From positions 6,244,001-6,308,000 of the forward strand of contig CM067528.1 in the NCBI GenBank assembly GCA_034509925.1: DNA of 64,000 bases, in the 5' to 3' direction. Numbering within the stretch: the stretch's first letter is position 1; every line of letters starts with the position of its first letter. Shown one piece after another: positions 22,910 through 35,174 of the stretch. The notes beneath the pieces are model-generated. The model was not told where the DNA came from. It searched no databases and saw nothing but the letters and a program-made list of their open reading frames with translations. Source of the stretch: Hirudinaria manillensis (lineage: Eukaryota; Annelida; Clitellata; Hirudinida; Hirudinidae). The position numbers were made by a program, and so were the translations under genes.

Positions 22910-22918
22910 CCACGTCTG
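22910..22918. repeat. 9-bp target-site duplication, right (CCACGTCTG)
   Basis: Exact copy of 17825-17833. Confidence 0.9.
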
Positions 22919-23608
22919 TTGACCCTTTGAGCTTGGCAAAACTCTGAGAACAGATCCAGCCCTTTTATATGGGTCAAACTCCAATAAGTTAAGAAGCAAA
23001 AATAGTTTAAATTAAACGGGCTTATAGCTAGCGCGAACTCGAAGGCAATTGTTTGAAATAAAAGCAAAATGATTGATGGCTTTCAAAGAATACGCAGTCT
23101 AAAATTAGACCTTCACTCGCAGTTTCATTAAATATGAGAGCTTTCCGGAATTTCAATCGAAGATCAGCACCTATTGGGAAAGGGCCTCGTGCAGTTATAA
23201 TACTAGCTTTGCCACCGATTTTATTATATGCATATTAGGAATTAGTATTGAATTCTGTTGTTTCGAAGATTTTGGAAGGATTAATTGGTTATTTGAAATA
23301 AAGGTCCAATTAAGCATCCGATAACAAAGGAATAGCCAACCTAATTTTTTGTAAAATCTAGTATCGACAAAATTATTATTGGCTCTCATATTAAAAGTTA
23401 TACAGATAAAAAACAGGTGTTGGCATTTATTATACAATTTGGCGTTTGGATAAATTGTATCAATCTGAACCTATTTCTTAACATTTTCGAAATATAATAT
23501 ACAAATGATTTTAGCTTAATAATGATATTATTTTCTTGTTATTATAAACGTGAATTAACTTTTAATTGTTTATTAGATAGTCGATATTAAGTATTGTGAA
23601 TCGCGAAG
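22919..23608. other. Intergenic region and COX16 5' flank
   Basis: No exon or repeat recognised. It holds the presumed COX16 promoter; no clear core element. Confidence 0.4.
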
Positions 23609-24282
23609 ATGAAGTTTTGGAGGCGCGGCTTACCTTTTATCGTAATTAAAATACTTTTAGTTATTGTAATTAGAAATGAGATGCATTTTGCCCTTTTAAA
23701 AACGAAGAGGACGGCATCAACATGTATTCGCTAAACAAATCAAGCCTCATTAATTTCATTACATCGCATTTTATAACAAATTCCTCGTAAAGGTAACAGT
23801 AATTGCCCTCAGGTACTACTCGTGGGTGGATCTTATGGTCTAAAATATTTTGCTGAAATTAGATACTCAGCCAGGAAAAGTAAGGTAATTTGGAGAATAT
23901 CGTTGTTAGGCTTAAATCACAGTAGAGGTTAAATTCGATGTTTTTAATAACAGATGTCACCAGATGAGGAACGGTCATTAAAGGAGCAGATGAAGAAACC
24001 TGAAGAGAGGCCAACATTAGAAAGTGAATACCAGGTCAGAGTGACCACAGTATTAGGGGCCTAGATTTTGTTCACATTAATTGTTTACTCATTCTGAACA
24101 TGTGTGAACCTCTAATGCAAGCTGTACTTAATGCTTAGTGATCATGCACATAACCAGCATATTAGCACAAATTCAAGATTTGTAACATTCATTTTGGTTT
24201 CCAGGAACTACAGAAAATGGATATAAATTCTTGGAAGAATATCAGAAGTCCAAGACCTTGGGAAGAAAAGAAAAGCAACTGA
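23609..24282 (+). CDS. COX16: Cytochrome c oxidase assembly protein COX16, complete (4 exons)
   Basis: Inner mitochondrial membrane protein needed for cytochrome c oxidase assembly (in human cells it acts in COX2 maturation). Exons 23609-23641, 23813-23884, 23954-24034 and 24205-24282, all phase 0 with GT-AG borders, give 87 aa (human 106). The short N-terminus is basic (MKFWRRG). One membrane segment covers about residues 8-22 (LPFIVLLVGGSYGL), followed by the family signature around EIRY. Exon 3 is charged with LESEY, and exon 4 has the diagnostic WKNIRSPRPWEE close to the C-terminus. The protein ends soon after this motif, without the longer human tail. It lies tail-to-tail with the minus-strand adhesion gene, 386 bp between stop codons. 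Confidence 0.92.
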
Positions 24283-24624
24283 TTTGTACAACTTTTAAGA
24301 ATTTCCTTTCTCATAAGTTTGACATTTTTATCAAATGTAAATCATGCAAAATGTTTTGAGTAGGTGGGTTGGTAGATAAATGATTTAAGCAAGGCTGGCA
24401 CTTCTGAAAGCACCTGAGTTATTAAGAATCTATTTACCAATTACAATGTATGCAAATTAATGCATCGCAATTTCAATATGTTGTTTCACACCACGTTTGT
24501 CAATGATTAATTATGATTTAATAATAACTAAGACAAGATAATAAATCACACTAAATTCCAGTGAACAGAATTTAATCCCATCAGAAAACATTCCAAAGGT
24601 TACATAAGATGTTGTTTTCTGTTA

Positions 24625-24630
24625 TTTATT
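24625..24630 (-). terminator. Poly(A) signal of the Ig/FN3 adhesion gene
   Basis: AATAAA on the minus strand, 39 bases beyond the stop codon at 24669. Confidence 0.55.
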
Positions 24631-24668
24631 TAGACTAGTTTGAGGAGATTGTCCTAATCATGTGTTGT

Positions 24669-27600
24669 TCAGTGGCTGGCAATACTTTCCTTTCGCGAAA
24701 GGAGATAGTTGATAATTCCACGTCGTTTAGTGACATAAAATATTGCTTCAATAATCATATAAAATAGGCTAAGCAGCAAAATGCCAATTACCAGCAAAAA
24801 TATCTCCACTTCACTTGCTGTTAATGACAAGAAGTGACCAAATTGTAAAAACTGTGAAAGCCTTGGTATGATTTACAATTTAGCTTTCACTTCAGATAAG
24901 AGACAATAGTATACAGCAATAATTTTACAAACTTTTACTTGTCCAAAATCAAACCTTACCATATATTGCTATTAACCTTTTAAGTGAATGCAAATAATGA
25001 TGAGGGTTAATTCTACCTCTAGCAGAGAATGGATCAACAAGGACAAAGTGTAAAGAAGGAGAATGTTGTTATAATTGGTTGTTCTTAGGCAAATCCTCAA
25101 TAATTATAATTGGTATATAAGATGTTGGATGTTTTAGGATAATGGAAGTATGTAATAATGTAGATCAGAAAGCATGAAGGTGATTTAGGTAGCCAAAGCA
25201 AAATGGATAGGTACATGATGCTCTAGTTAGCTTCAATAATTTGTGTTAAATGGAGCACAGTATTCCACCACACTTAACCATTTATATTATTGTACAAATA
25301 GTCTATTACTCTGTTCCAAGGAAGTCTTGAAGATGAAGACTCTGTGAGCTTGAGACCAACCAAGATCATTTTGAGCCAAAACTTCAAGTTGATAGTAAGA
25401 GTCTGGTCTAAGATATGTTATGTTTGTAGTAACTGCCAAGCCATTTTTCTCATGGGAAACTATCCATTCTTCTAGTGGTTTAGCAATGTCGGGTTCTGGA
25501 TCTGCAGAAATCTAAAATGTTAAAGGTAGAGCCATGTATTGTCCTAATTCCTTTAAATAACAAATAAAGTGCTTTTACTCTTCTGTACTTAATTTGGAAC
25601 TGTAGTATTGGAAGGCAAGTGTCAATTGGTTCTTCCCATTCCACTAGGTATGAAGTATCACTCGATGAATTCATGCTTGAGATTAATGTAATGGGATAAG
25701 GTGCACCTTAAAGTAATTTTAATAACTTAAGTTATTAAATTGTGTTAACTAATTAAGTTTAATTAGTTTAAATTTAATTAAGTAAATTGAAAAAATACAT
25801 ATATAAAAAATTTACTTATATAATTATTAAAAATTTATTGAATTTATAAGCCTGAAAAAAATTATGTTAGGTTTTTTGTGGCTGAAAACATTTTCTATGA
25901 AACGAACTTGGGGAAAGTGTGGTGACATCAACAAATGAAAATTCTCCTCCACCCACATCAGAAACTCCCCGAATGCCAATCTCATAGGAAGTTTCCTGCC
26001 TCAGACGTCTTACTTGAATATGGTTGCCTTGAAAGCGAAATTCAATAAAGATTAAATTTTTTTATTAATTCATCCTACTCAGGTAACTGGATGCCAATGG
26101 TGTCTAAATGATGATCAGGACAATGCCTGATTTAAAATAGGAGAGCCATTCCAAAAGGGACACAAGTTATATCCCTTTTATATCTTAAAACCCATGTTTA
26201 CTGAAAATCTGTGATGCATGAAATATATTTAGGAAGTGATAATTCAACAAATCAAAGGAATTGAAAATCTGAAAAAAAATGTTAATTGAAATTTTTACAG
26301 GTACTTTATTGCAATTGTTTTTCTTTCTATTTGAGGATATGCCTAAGAAGAATAAAGTTTCACTTAAAACCAAGGACTTTAGGGCATTAAAATTACAAGC
26401 AAGTTATAACAGCAGAAGTTCACCAGACAGAAATGCTTGAAAATACAGTTGACTTGGCCAATAAAATGAGCCCCTATTCTATTTTGAAATAACTTGAATT
26501 GAGCAAGGCGTCATTTTTTCTCGTTACTTATATAGAATACGAGTAAACAGCAAACTGATGCCACAGGACAAAATACCAAATTACAGTGTTTTATGTTTTT
26601 ACATATATATTCATTCATTTATTCAAACTGAAGGGCCCAATAGGACCACTAACACAGTTTTCGATTTCCAATTCGAGCAAGGACAAATTACAATGACAGT
26701 ATGAGTCAGGGTGGCGATAATGACTACAATGAGAGTTAGTTATATGTAAGATATTTGCTAAGATCAAAGTCTCTTATAAGTGCATTGAATCTAGAAACGG
26801 TTGTAGCATTAATAAAATCAGGTGGTAATGAGTTCCAGGGTTGAACAATCCTATTGCAAAAAGAATATTTGACGACGTCGGTAGAAAATTTGCATTGCTT
26901 TAGCTTGAGATTGTGACCCCTTGTGCCGCGATAACTTTGAAGAAATTATCTCTCAAATTGTCTCAAATCTGTTGGAAAACTTAAAAATTAAATTTGTTTG
27001 ATGTTACTGTTAAAGTAACAAATAATAACGAAACTCAAATTCACATGTACAGTAAAACCTGCAAATTGGGACACCCGAGGGTGTGGTAAAACCTGACTTA
27101 GGGACCATTTTTCTAGGAACCGATTTTACTATGGTTTAACAAGTTTAACACCTGATAAAATAGACAACTTCCCCATAGAGAAACTATTTTCATGCATAAT
27201 CTAGATGTCCCTATAGACAGGTTTTAATGTACTTATTGCTTATTTAATTTAGAGTAAATAAAAGGCAGAAAACATACTCCAAGGAAAGGTCGTGGTATTT
27301 TCAAGTATTTCAACTTCTATTTCAAGAATAGGTTCATCTACAGGGGTTTCAGGTAAGGAAACATAGAAATCTATCTGACATGGATAAGCCACATAAGAAA
27401 TATTTGACAATTGGTCTGGAGACACTAAATTAAGAAACAAATAAGTTCCAGTGAAGAATTATAACTTTGTGCTGGTGTACATTATCTACATAATCCCAAA
27501 TACAAAGTCACACTTGTCACCAATAAGCATGTAATATCATATAAAATTATATCCTTTAGCATTATTAATGACATCAATCAAGTCTAGTAATCCATCAATC

Positions 27601-30600
27601 AAAACATTCAAGCTATGTATCGACTAATGATGATAACGTTCAATGATATCAACCCACAAAGTCTTAAGGAAAGTATGAAAGGATTTCCTCTTGGGATCTT
27701 GGTTCATTACCAGGACTAAGATTATTCATGGCAATAAAGTTACATGCCACTAAAGACAAACAAATATTGCCAACCCAAACAAAAGCTATATAATTTCTTC
27801 AATTCAAGTGAATGACTTATTAATTTGTAAAATTTAAAGTTTTCCTTACATGATCTTTCAAGTTTCATTTCAACAGAAAGTACTCCCAAATAATTCCTTG
27901 CCACGCACTCAATTCTTGGTATGCCCATTGAAAACAACCAATATTGATCATTTTCTTCGAGAGAGATCTTAAGTTAATTTTATGATTTTGTCATTCATTG
28001 CTGTCAATATAGCACCACAGAAATAAATTTACTTATTACCTGCAAATGACTGTCGTAATCATTGCTAAATATTTGGAAGGTAGCATTATCAGTTAATTCA
28101 ACACTATTCAAAAACCACTTAAATTTTGGTAAAGGGTGTGCCTGAACGTGACATGACAAATTGCGTTTTATACCTACATACGTAGTCCATTTTGTCAACT
28201 GGTCAGGCGAAACTATTGGTCTATCTGGAAATGAAATATTCAACAATTTAATTTAACTCCTTAGTTCACCCCTAACTACACTGACAATCAATAGTTATCA
28301 AATTTGTTGCAGAATCGTTGCCTAGTGGAGACATAATGAAGCAGGTATACAACCCAGCATCTTCTGGAGCTGCAGATTTTATTTCTAAAACTCCACCATC
28401 AAAACGCACGTCCTATAAGTAAAACAAGTTTGTTGAGCAATTTGCCTAAGTAATCCAAGTTACCTCCAGAATGTCACAATGCAAATAATAAATTATTACA
28501 AATCATAACAAAATACATTTCAATGGCTTAAAACGACCATAATGACACAAATTTTACTATTTTGTTCGATTTTAGTCGTTCATTACTCGTTTTTTCATGT
28601 AATAAAAAAAATAAATATCAATTATTTAAATCTGTTTTCACGTTTTATTTATGGAAACATATTTAACCTCAGCCATCCATAATAAATAATAATCATTTAT
28701 TCTTCATTAAAATAACAAAAAAAAAACATTTTCAAGGCTAACATTTTCTATTTTTGTTATATTCACACTAGGAGTTGGTTGTCCATCAAATAAACATTTG
28801 ACCGAAATGTGCTCTCCTTTTACAAAAGTTCCGTTGGGAAACGACAGTATCGAAGGGGGGACTTAAAGATAAAGAACATAAAATTAATAAATTAGAACTG
28901 AATATGTTTAGATATTTCTCATGAAAACCTTTTATATAATTATCACTATTATTACTTATTACTATTATTTACTCATTACATTATTAAATTTTGTAATGAA
29001 ACCTACAATGGATAGTGAGATATCCAGTAGAATTATCCACAGATACCGGGTTACTAGCAGAGCAAGTGACTTTACCGTCATTTCCTCTTTTCAATGAAAT
29101 AAAGAATACTCTGCCTCTGAGCTCATCGACTTCAACTTCAGATTCGTTGTTGAGGATGATGTCATTTATAAAAAACTTATACTTTATAAGTTCACCACTT
29201 GCTTCACAAGTTAGAGTAAAATCTTCTCCTTCTATTCCTATATTGTTTCCTATCTCTTTTGTAATTTTCACTGTATCTAATCAATAAGAATGAAATTGAA
29301 TTCATAGCCTACATTAAAAAATAAAAATGAAAATAATGATTATGAAGAAGAAGAGGGACTTCCTCTGGTGCCAAAAGGTAATCCAACTTTTGAAATAATC
29401 TTGTTGTCGGCATGCATTTTATTAAACAGCAGTAAGTAAACATATTAAACAGCAAAAGTTATTCTAAAATCATCATCATAAAATAGTAGCGTAAAATTAT
29501 CCTAGGTTACTTATTGACCCCGCAGAATTATTATAATGGAATTGAGAAAGTACGTGTGGTCTTTGAAAAAGAATGGATGAAACTCTTAAAGCGAGAAATG
29601 CTATTTAAACGTCTGAACTTACAAACCCAAAATTTCTACTCTGATTTCTTCCATTACGTATGAGTAAGGTTCATCCCTTTTCAATTCGCACACGTAATTG
29701 CCGGCGTCTGCAGCCTCGGCATTTTGTACCAAAAGTCCACTTCTGTTGAACTTGAATCTTTCCGCTTTATATTTATAAATCTTATTTTAAGTAATCAACA
29801 TAAATCAAAATTAACTTAAGCTATCCACCCTTTGGGTCAGAAATTTTAATATTAATATAACTTTAATAACTCTAAGAATTAAGTTCTCAAAAATTTCATT
29901 TGCTATTTATTTCCCTGTTTATGAAAAACACGAGAATTTACATCATAACCAAAATGTTTTAAATACTTTGCATCTACTATCTAATTTATTTGCTTACTCA
30001 AATTTCTATGAAAATTACATAATAATATATTTTTGTTTAAAAAATGAACTGCAAATCTACTGCAAGACCTAACAGGTAATTCAATGAAGGTAACACCTTC
30101 CAATAGATATACAGAATCCTTGATCCACTTCACTGAAACCTCAACGTTTGGCATCGGTTCACAGAAAATCAGACCATTTCCTCCTAGTTTCAAAAACTGC
30201 AAAGTTGGAGCTTTTGAAAATGCCAGTTCCACTGGAATAATAAGTACTGCTTTAATCGACTGTCGATCGGTTTCTAACAGGTATCAAACAGCTGTGTTAA
30301 ACCATAGCGAAACTCATGAAAGTAAAATGCCAAATTTTTAGAGCTCCTGAACTGGAAGTACTTTTCTTCATATTTCATTAAGTCTTGGACTATCAACACT
30401 CGATCCAACATCTGATATTTTGAGAATTCTACTAACCAAATAACTGTAATTGTCTCTGCACTTCTTTAGATACCTCTCCATTTACTATTAATTTGCATGT
30501 GTATATTCCTTCAAAATATTTCTCTAACTTCTGAAATTTCAGCAAATTATTATCTAAAGAATCTAACCAAACCTCTGGGTATTTTGATCTGAAAATTATT

Positions 30601-31025
30601 ACATTAAATTTTATTAAAGACGGTGAACATTGAATCAAAGCCATAGTCAAGCAAATGCCAACGTGGAAAAAGTTCGTCTGACTTCTGTCCCGTTGTTGTC
30701 ATACCACAACAACTGCGAACGTCGAGGGGCATCAGGTGAGCTGCATGATAGCATAAGATTCGAATGAAATGGTTTTTGAATTAAAAATGTCTCAGGAAGG
30801 ACAATGACCTCGTAGGCTGCAACTGAAAACGCAACACGATTACCTTTAAAATATACTTATCCGAGTAGTATTGAAAGATTTTATGATTATTTTAAATTCA
30901 ATTGGAATAGAATTTTTTCTCCAATTTTATTCAGTAGTTAGATGAGGATAATTTGGAAATCTTCAAAACATACCTGCAACAAACAGGACCGAAAAACTCA
31001 CATAAACAACACACGCTTCCCCCAT
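24669..31025 (-). CDS. NCAM / fasciclin-II-like cell adhesion molecule, 5 Ig + 2 FN3 + TM (15 exons)
   Basis: Exons: 31025-30974, 30822-30663, 30588-30437, 30231-30074, 29780-29627, 29276-29007, 28861-28743 (or 28728), 28412-28286, 28224-28040, 27967-27850, 27424-27278, 26027-25908, 25706-25579, 25511-25310, 24817-24669. Phases agree throughout; about 746 aa. Exon 1 is a signal peptide (VVYVSFSVLFVA). Five Ig domains follow, at about 18-121, 122-225, 226-315, 316-397 and 398-498, each with its Cys pair (for example LSC/YTC, FCE/YVC, LTC/VTC, VKC/YTC, LSC/IEC). Two FN3 domains lie at about 499-587 and 588-697, a TM at about 701-722 (FLLVIGILLLSLFYMII), and a tail of about 24 residues starting TKRRG. 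All domains except Ig3 are split by an intron, as is usual in this family. The order is that of NCAM, apCAM and Fas2, homophilic adhesion proteins of neurons. The cytoplasmic tail is unusually short. The donor of exon 7 is ambiguous. Confidence 0.88.
26605..26950 (-). mobile_element. 3' end of a LINE (5'-truncated), in an intron
   Basis: The minus strand encodes a reverse-transcriptase C-terminus (RGTRGHNLKLKQC, then VVKYSF and PWNSLPPDF), with a stop at 26736-26738. It ends in an AATG/AATA-rich tail near 26605-26625. The RGHxLKL...WNSLP pattern is typical of CR1/Jockey-type non-LTR elements. A frameshift is likely near 26945, where similarity fades. Lies in the adhesion-gene intron 26028-27277. 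Confidence 0.7.
27050..27229. mobile_element. pogo/Tigger-like MITE (180 bp)
   Basis: Begins CAGTAAAACCTG and ends CAGGTTTTAATG, near-perfect terminal inverted repeats flanked by TA at 27048-27049 and 27230-27231. No coding capacity. TA duplication and CAGTAAAACC ends are typical of pogo-type Tc1/mariner elements. Confidence 0.72.
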
Positions 31026-31713
31026 TTGAAATCTGACGTAACGAGAGACGCATGTTAACACATTTAACTTTTTCTTGTTCCAAAGATCTCAATGTATAAA
31101 ATAATGGCTATTAATATTATTACTTTGTTAAAACTAGAATTGCAGCTAAAAACATCGATCACGAATCGACTACTTCTTTAAATTGTTTGTAAGATGGAGA
31201 CTCCAATGTCAATATTCCGCAGAAATATAGACATTTGAAAGTTGATTAATAAATTCTGTTTTTTAATTCGCAGATTAATTGAATCAAATATTTTCTGAAG
31301 CCATGTTTAAGTGAATGCTTTTTCTATTGATATAAGTTTATTAAATTTTTTATAATAATAAATTATCTGGCTTCATCATTTTCCTATTCATTTTCGAATG
31401 CAACTGATTTGGATTAACCTCATGGAAAGCAATTATCATTTGAAGTTAAATTCTGATTGCAATTATTTGGGTCTCAGAAGACTCAGTTTGTGTTGGTGGT
31501 TATTTCGGAATCAGTGACAAACTCAGACGACAACCCAAGCAGACAATTATAATTAAACACGTTTAATATTTTATTTACTAAAATGTTCATCAGAAAACAT
31601 GCATTTAACAAATAAAAGTATGTAATAAATATTGCAAATAAATGTCATAAACTGAATGATTATCGATTACTCAACGCTTTAAATGAATATTTTAAAAAAT
31701 CAGTGTTTAAAAA

Positions 31714-31956
31714 TTACATGGGTGCCCAAATGGAGACTTCAATTACTCTATAATTTGATATAAAAATTACTCCACGGCAATTCGTGTTTCTGGCAACCAT
31801 TTGCAAGTCTTTTGCTCCTATAAAGCCACTGCTACGCCCACTATTGCCCCGTTTTCGCTCAAATTTTGATGACTGATGAATTATGCGAGCATGTAAAAAA
31901 GGAGGTTTATTCAGTGACTGATTAACTAATTGATTTGCCTTTTCCTCTATGTAACT
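31714..31956 (-). CDS. Doubtful terminal exon of unknown gene
   Basis: After a possible acceptor (GTGTTTAG on the minus strand) about 80 codons stay open to a TAA at 31714-31716. The peptide is basic in its middle (KFERKRGNSGRSSG) and ends SIWAPM. It has no good ATG, no recognised domain and no partner exon that I can find. It could equally be chance. Confidence 0.2.
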   Translation of the reverse strand, partial: SYIEEKANQLVNQSLNKPPFLHARIIHQSSKFERKRGNSGRSSGFIGAKDLQMVARNTNCRGVIFISNYRVIEVSIWAPM

Positions 31957-32316
31957 AAACACCTTTATCAATCAGTACGAGTTGAAACGGCAAATGAAGA
32001 TAATTAAAAATAATTGTGAGCCGGGGACGTTCAAAAGGAGGGAATTGAAATAATGTTGATAAGAAATGATACTACTGCAATAAGATTCAAGATCAATCTG
32101 TTAATTCTGATAAATATTTTATGAATGTTTTTGTGAATCTTTAAAGATTTTAATCGACCGCTTAAAAATTTAATTGTTCATTTCTTAAAAGAAATGTTTT
32201 GTTTCCAAACATTCTTGAACTACTGGCCACAAATCATTAAATTCAATGATATTATTAATAGTCAGTTGCTAATGCAAATTTATAATACTAATAAATAATA
32301 ATAAATAGTATTAATA

Positions 32317-32355
<39 letters not shown>

Positions 32356-33775
32356 GAAAAATATCCGAAAAAAATAAAATAAAGTAAATGAGAACAAAAT
32401 AAGAATTTTTGAAGATTTCCGAGGTTCAAACAAGAAGGAAGTACTTGCAATCATCGAGGTTAATATTTTCAATGTTATTTTGTATTTCCCTGCCTTAGAT
32501 ATATTATTATTATTGTTATTATTATTATTATTAACTGATTATTAATTAACTTATTAGTTATTATTAAATAATTCACTCGTTTGCACTTAATGTCAGCCAC
32601 AAAAATTGATGAAGAACGTCTAATTACTTCGTCGACGTTATCATCGTCTTAATAGCGATGAATCGATTTATATTTTCCTTATAAAGGTAAACATTCGATC
32701 AATTATTTGATCTTATTTATCTTCTAAAATTGAAAAAAACATCTCAAAATGAATTAATAAAAATATCCTTTTCTAGTCAAGCGAGTTGATAGCTGAAGGA
32801 CTGGAGGTTAATAAATACATAAACTGATATTGGAAACAATAAACAATAATTTCGTAATAATAATAATAAGAATAATAATAATTAATGTAATAATAATAAT
32901 AATAATTATCTTGAACCAATAAAAGCCGCAATCGTCATCAGAATCGTAGTCGTAGTTGTGGGTGGTTACAAGATATTTATGACGCAATGAACCACGTGCG
33001 ATAAAATGATAAAAATTATAATATTTATTATGACGAGGACTACGATGATGACGATATAAAGAATTGGTGAAGGAAAGCCGATAATTATGATGGTGATGGC
33101 GGTGGTGATGGAAGATGGTGATGATGACGCTAAGCACGACGGTCCATGGGGGATTGGTGATGAAAGTACAAATAATAAATTATTCCGGAATGAAAAAGAA
33201 ATATTTGGAAATTGTTTTAAAAATCACGAATCACGTTCCATGAATCGACTCTGTTTTGCTTCGAACTAAAACGCGAAATCGGGCGATAAAATGGTTGCAA
33301 TATATATATATTGAGAATATACTTTTCATTCGCAAAAATCGATTAATTGTAAAACCTAACCACAATTGGTTATATATAATACACACGTAAGAACACTGAT
33401 TAAAAAAAGGAATAGTTTCAGAGGACCTAATATGCTGTTGAAAGGAAATGATCGATGATGAAAATGATTTCATCGGAGGTGTCTGATGAGCGAATTGATG
33501 TTCTCCGTTGTGAAGCACTTTCGTGTACTGACGGAGATGTGGAGATGTTAATCAGTTACCATGGATATCTTGAGTAATACTTGTTCATTAAATTATATTA
33601 AATTGTTTAAATTTAGATTGTTTAATGCATTGCAGCGTTTACGTTACAGTAGAAGAATATGAAGAAGTGTAATTTAAAAGCGCAACGTTAAAAGTGAACC
33701 ATCGAAAGAGATCTTCTTAAAATTCTTAAATGTACCTTTTATTTTCGCAACATTATTTTATTACATGGAAATAAT

Positions 33776-33779
33776 ATAT
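33776..33779. repeat. 4-bp target-site duplication ATAT (left)
   Basis: Matches ATAT at 35431-35434. The flanks are TA-rich, so by itself it is weak evidence. Confidence 0.5.
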
Positions 33780-34035
33780 TGTTATAACCCTAAAATTATA
33801 TGACCCAAAGAATTATGTAAAATTATATGGCGATATAAAATTAGAGCGTTATACAGAGTCTTTGGTTAGGTATGATTATGCAGCTCAGCAAATCTGGAAA
33901 CGGGGGGCAGAAAAAAGGGAGAATTAGCAGCTGAAAAGACTTAGGCAATAGGGCCTTCAATATCTTCCAAGCCATCCGAATACTTTCAATAAACCTGACC
34001 TACCATAATTAGTTTGAGGACCCCGGGTTATTACA
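33780..34035 (+). repeat. 5' LTR of the gag-only element (256 bp)
   Basis: Same sequence as 35175-35430. Contains AATAAA (TTTCAATAAACC) near its end and the sub-terminal box GAGGACCCCGGGTTATTACA. Confidence 0.92.
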
Positions 34036-34054
34036 TTGGTGTCAGGAGTGGGAT
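34034..34054 (+). other. Primer-binding site, tRNA-Leu type
   Basis: TGGTGTCAGGAGTGGGAT next to the LTR. This is complementary to a tRNA-Leu 3' end including CCA. Which tRNA is used is inferred from general knowledge. Confidence 0.6.
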
Positions 34055-34119
34055 CTAGAGTTGAAGGGGAATCCAAGATTGACTAAGGTAGAGGCTTTAT
34101 TACTTAAAAGTAAGAAAAG

Positions 34120-35163
34120 ATGGGTAAATGGTTGGAAGAATTGACCCTGCCCGGACTGAGATATGAGTTGAAACAACGAAACCTGAACCCAACAGGTCTA
34201 ATAGCCGAGATGCAGGAGCGACTTGAGGCATGGTTGATAGAGAATGGTCATGATCCGGAAGAATACATATTCTGGGGGCCACCATCAGACAGCAGGTTTG
34301 CTTTGCAGGAACTAATCAGGAAAGAGCGTATGGCTGAACTGAAGAATATCGAAAAAGCTTTGGAAATCGAAGTAGTTCCGTGCCAAGTTGCCTCGATGAG
34401 CTCAGGTGAAAACTCTACGGAGAAGAGTCCTGATGGTTCTTTTGAGGAGAACAAAGTGTTGCTTCCATGTGGCGAGGAACTCTGCAATGATCCCAACGAA
34501 GAACAAATCATGTCCGTTGTGCCAGGTACCGTTTCTGGCAGCATTGGGATGGAGTCATTAGAAGACCCATCCGAACACAGTGCGTGCGTGTCTCCAGAAA
34601 CTGTGTGCGTGATGGCGGACTCAGAGGACTCGACGTTGGAGCCCATGGAGTTATTGATGAGGCACGTGGAGTTGCCGGTGGAGCGCACGGAGTTGGTACT
34701 GAAGCAGGTGGAGTCTTCCGAGGAGCCCGTGGATTTGCCGGCGAAGCCCTTAAGATCAATTGGAACTGTGGAGTCTTCGGGGGTGTCCGCGGATCTACCA
34801 GCGGAGCCCATCGAATCAGCTAAGTCAGTGGAGCCTGCAGATGTTCCGGCTCCATTGGAGATCACAGAAGGGAGTGCTCGGAATTTCGAGACAATGCCTA
34901 GCATTGAGAGTGGAGCAGGTGATCCTGTAGAGAGTCTGGGATCTGGCGACGTCGTGGAGCAGGAGAGTGTGCATAGAAATGGCGATGTTCCGCGACTGAA
35001 ACTTGCGAGACGCAGAAGCAAGAGGGAGGAAACAGAAATCCCAGAAGATGGCAAAGCAAATGGATCTGGGATTTGCAGCCATGGGATTGTTGGAAGATCG
35101 GACCCTATTCCTAAAGTAAAAATGAAAATGGAATGGATGTCTGTTCGGGACGAACAGATTTAA
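34120..35163 (+). CDS. SAP-like Gag protein of the non-autonomous LTR element
   Basis: 347 aa, a single ORF filling the space between primer site and polypurine tract. Residues about 3-40 (ELTLPGLRYELKQRNLNPTG) form a helix-turn-helix pattern like SAP domains (L-x-x-L-K-x-x-L-K-x-R-x-L-x-x-x-G-x-K), which bind DNA or chromatin. The middle, about 200-270, is a degenerate repeat of short VE/EP/LP units with many Glu and Pro. The C-terminal quarter contains a basic patch (KLARRRSKREE), which could bind RNA or act as a nuclear signal. No zinc knuckle, protease or RT. Calling it Gag is based on position; the SAP-like fold is by pattern only. The G+C content is higher than in the flanks. Confidence 0.75.
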   Translation: MGKWLEELTLPGLRYELKQRNLNPTGLIAEMQERLEAWLIENGHDPEEYIFWGPPSDSRFALQELIRKERMAELKNIEKALEIEVVPCQVASMSSGENSTEKSPDGSFEENKVLLPCGEELCNDPNEEQIMSVVPGTVSGSIGMESLEDPSEHSACVSPETVCVMADSEDSTLEPMELLMRHVELPVERTELVLKQVESSEEPVDLPAKPLRSIGTVESSGVSADLPAEPIESAKSVEPADVPAPLEITEGSARNFETMPSIESGAGDPVESLGSGDVVEQESVHRNGDVPRLKLARRRSKREETEIPEDGKANGSGICSHGIVGRSDPIPKVKMKMEWMSVRDEQI

Positions 35164-35174
35164 GGAGGGGGCAA

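Larger units (their letters stand above)
31026..33779. other. Intergenic region with low-complexity tracts
   Basis: Contains ATA/TAA tracts at about 32280-32352, 32500-32535 and 32855-32905, and GAT/GGT runs near 33085-33130. No gene recognised, apart from a doubtful exon at 31714-31956 that is listed separately. Confidence 0.5.

Noticed and set aside
34248-35054. 268-codon ORF opposite the SAP-like gag gene
   Set aside because: Antisense shadow of the real ORF, Ser-rich as expected from reverse-reading Glu/Pro/Val codons.
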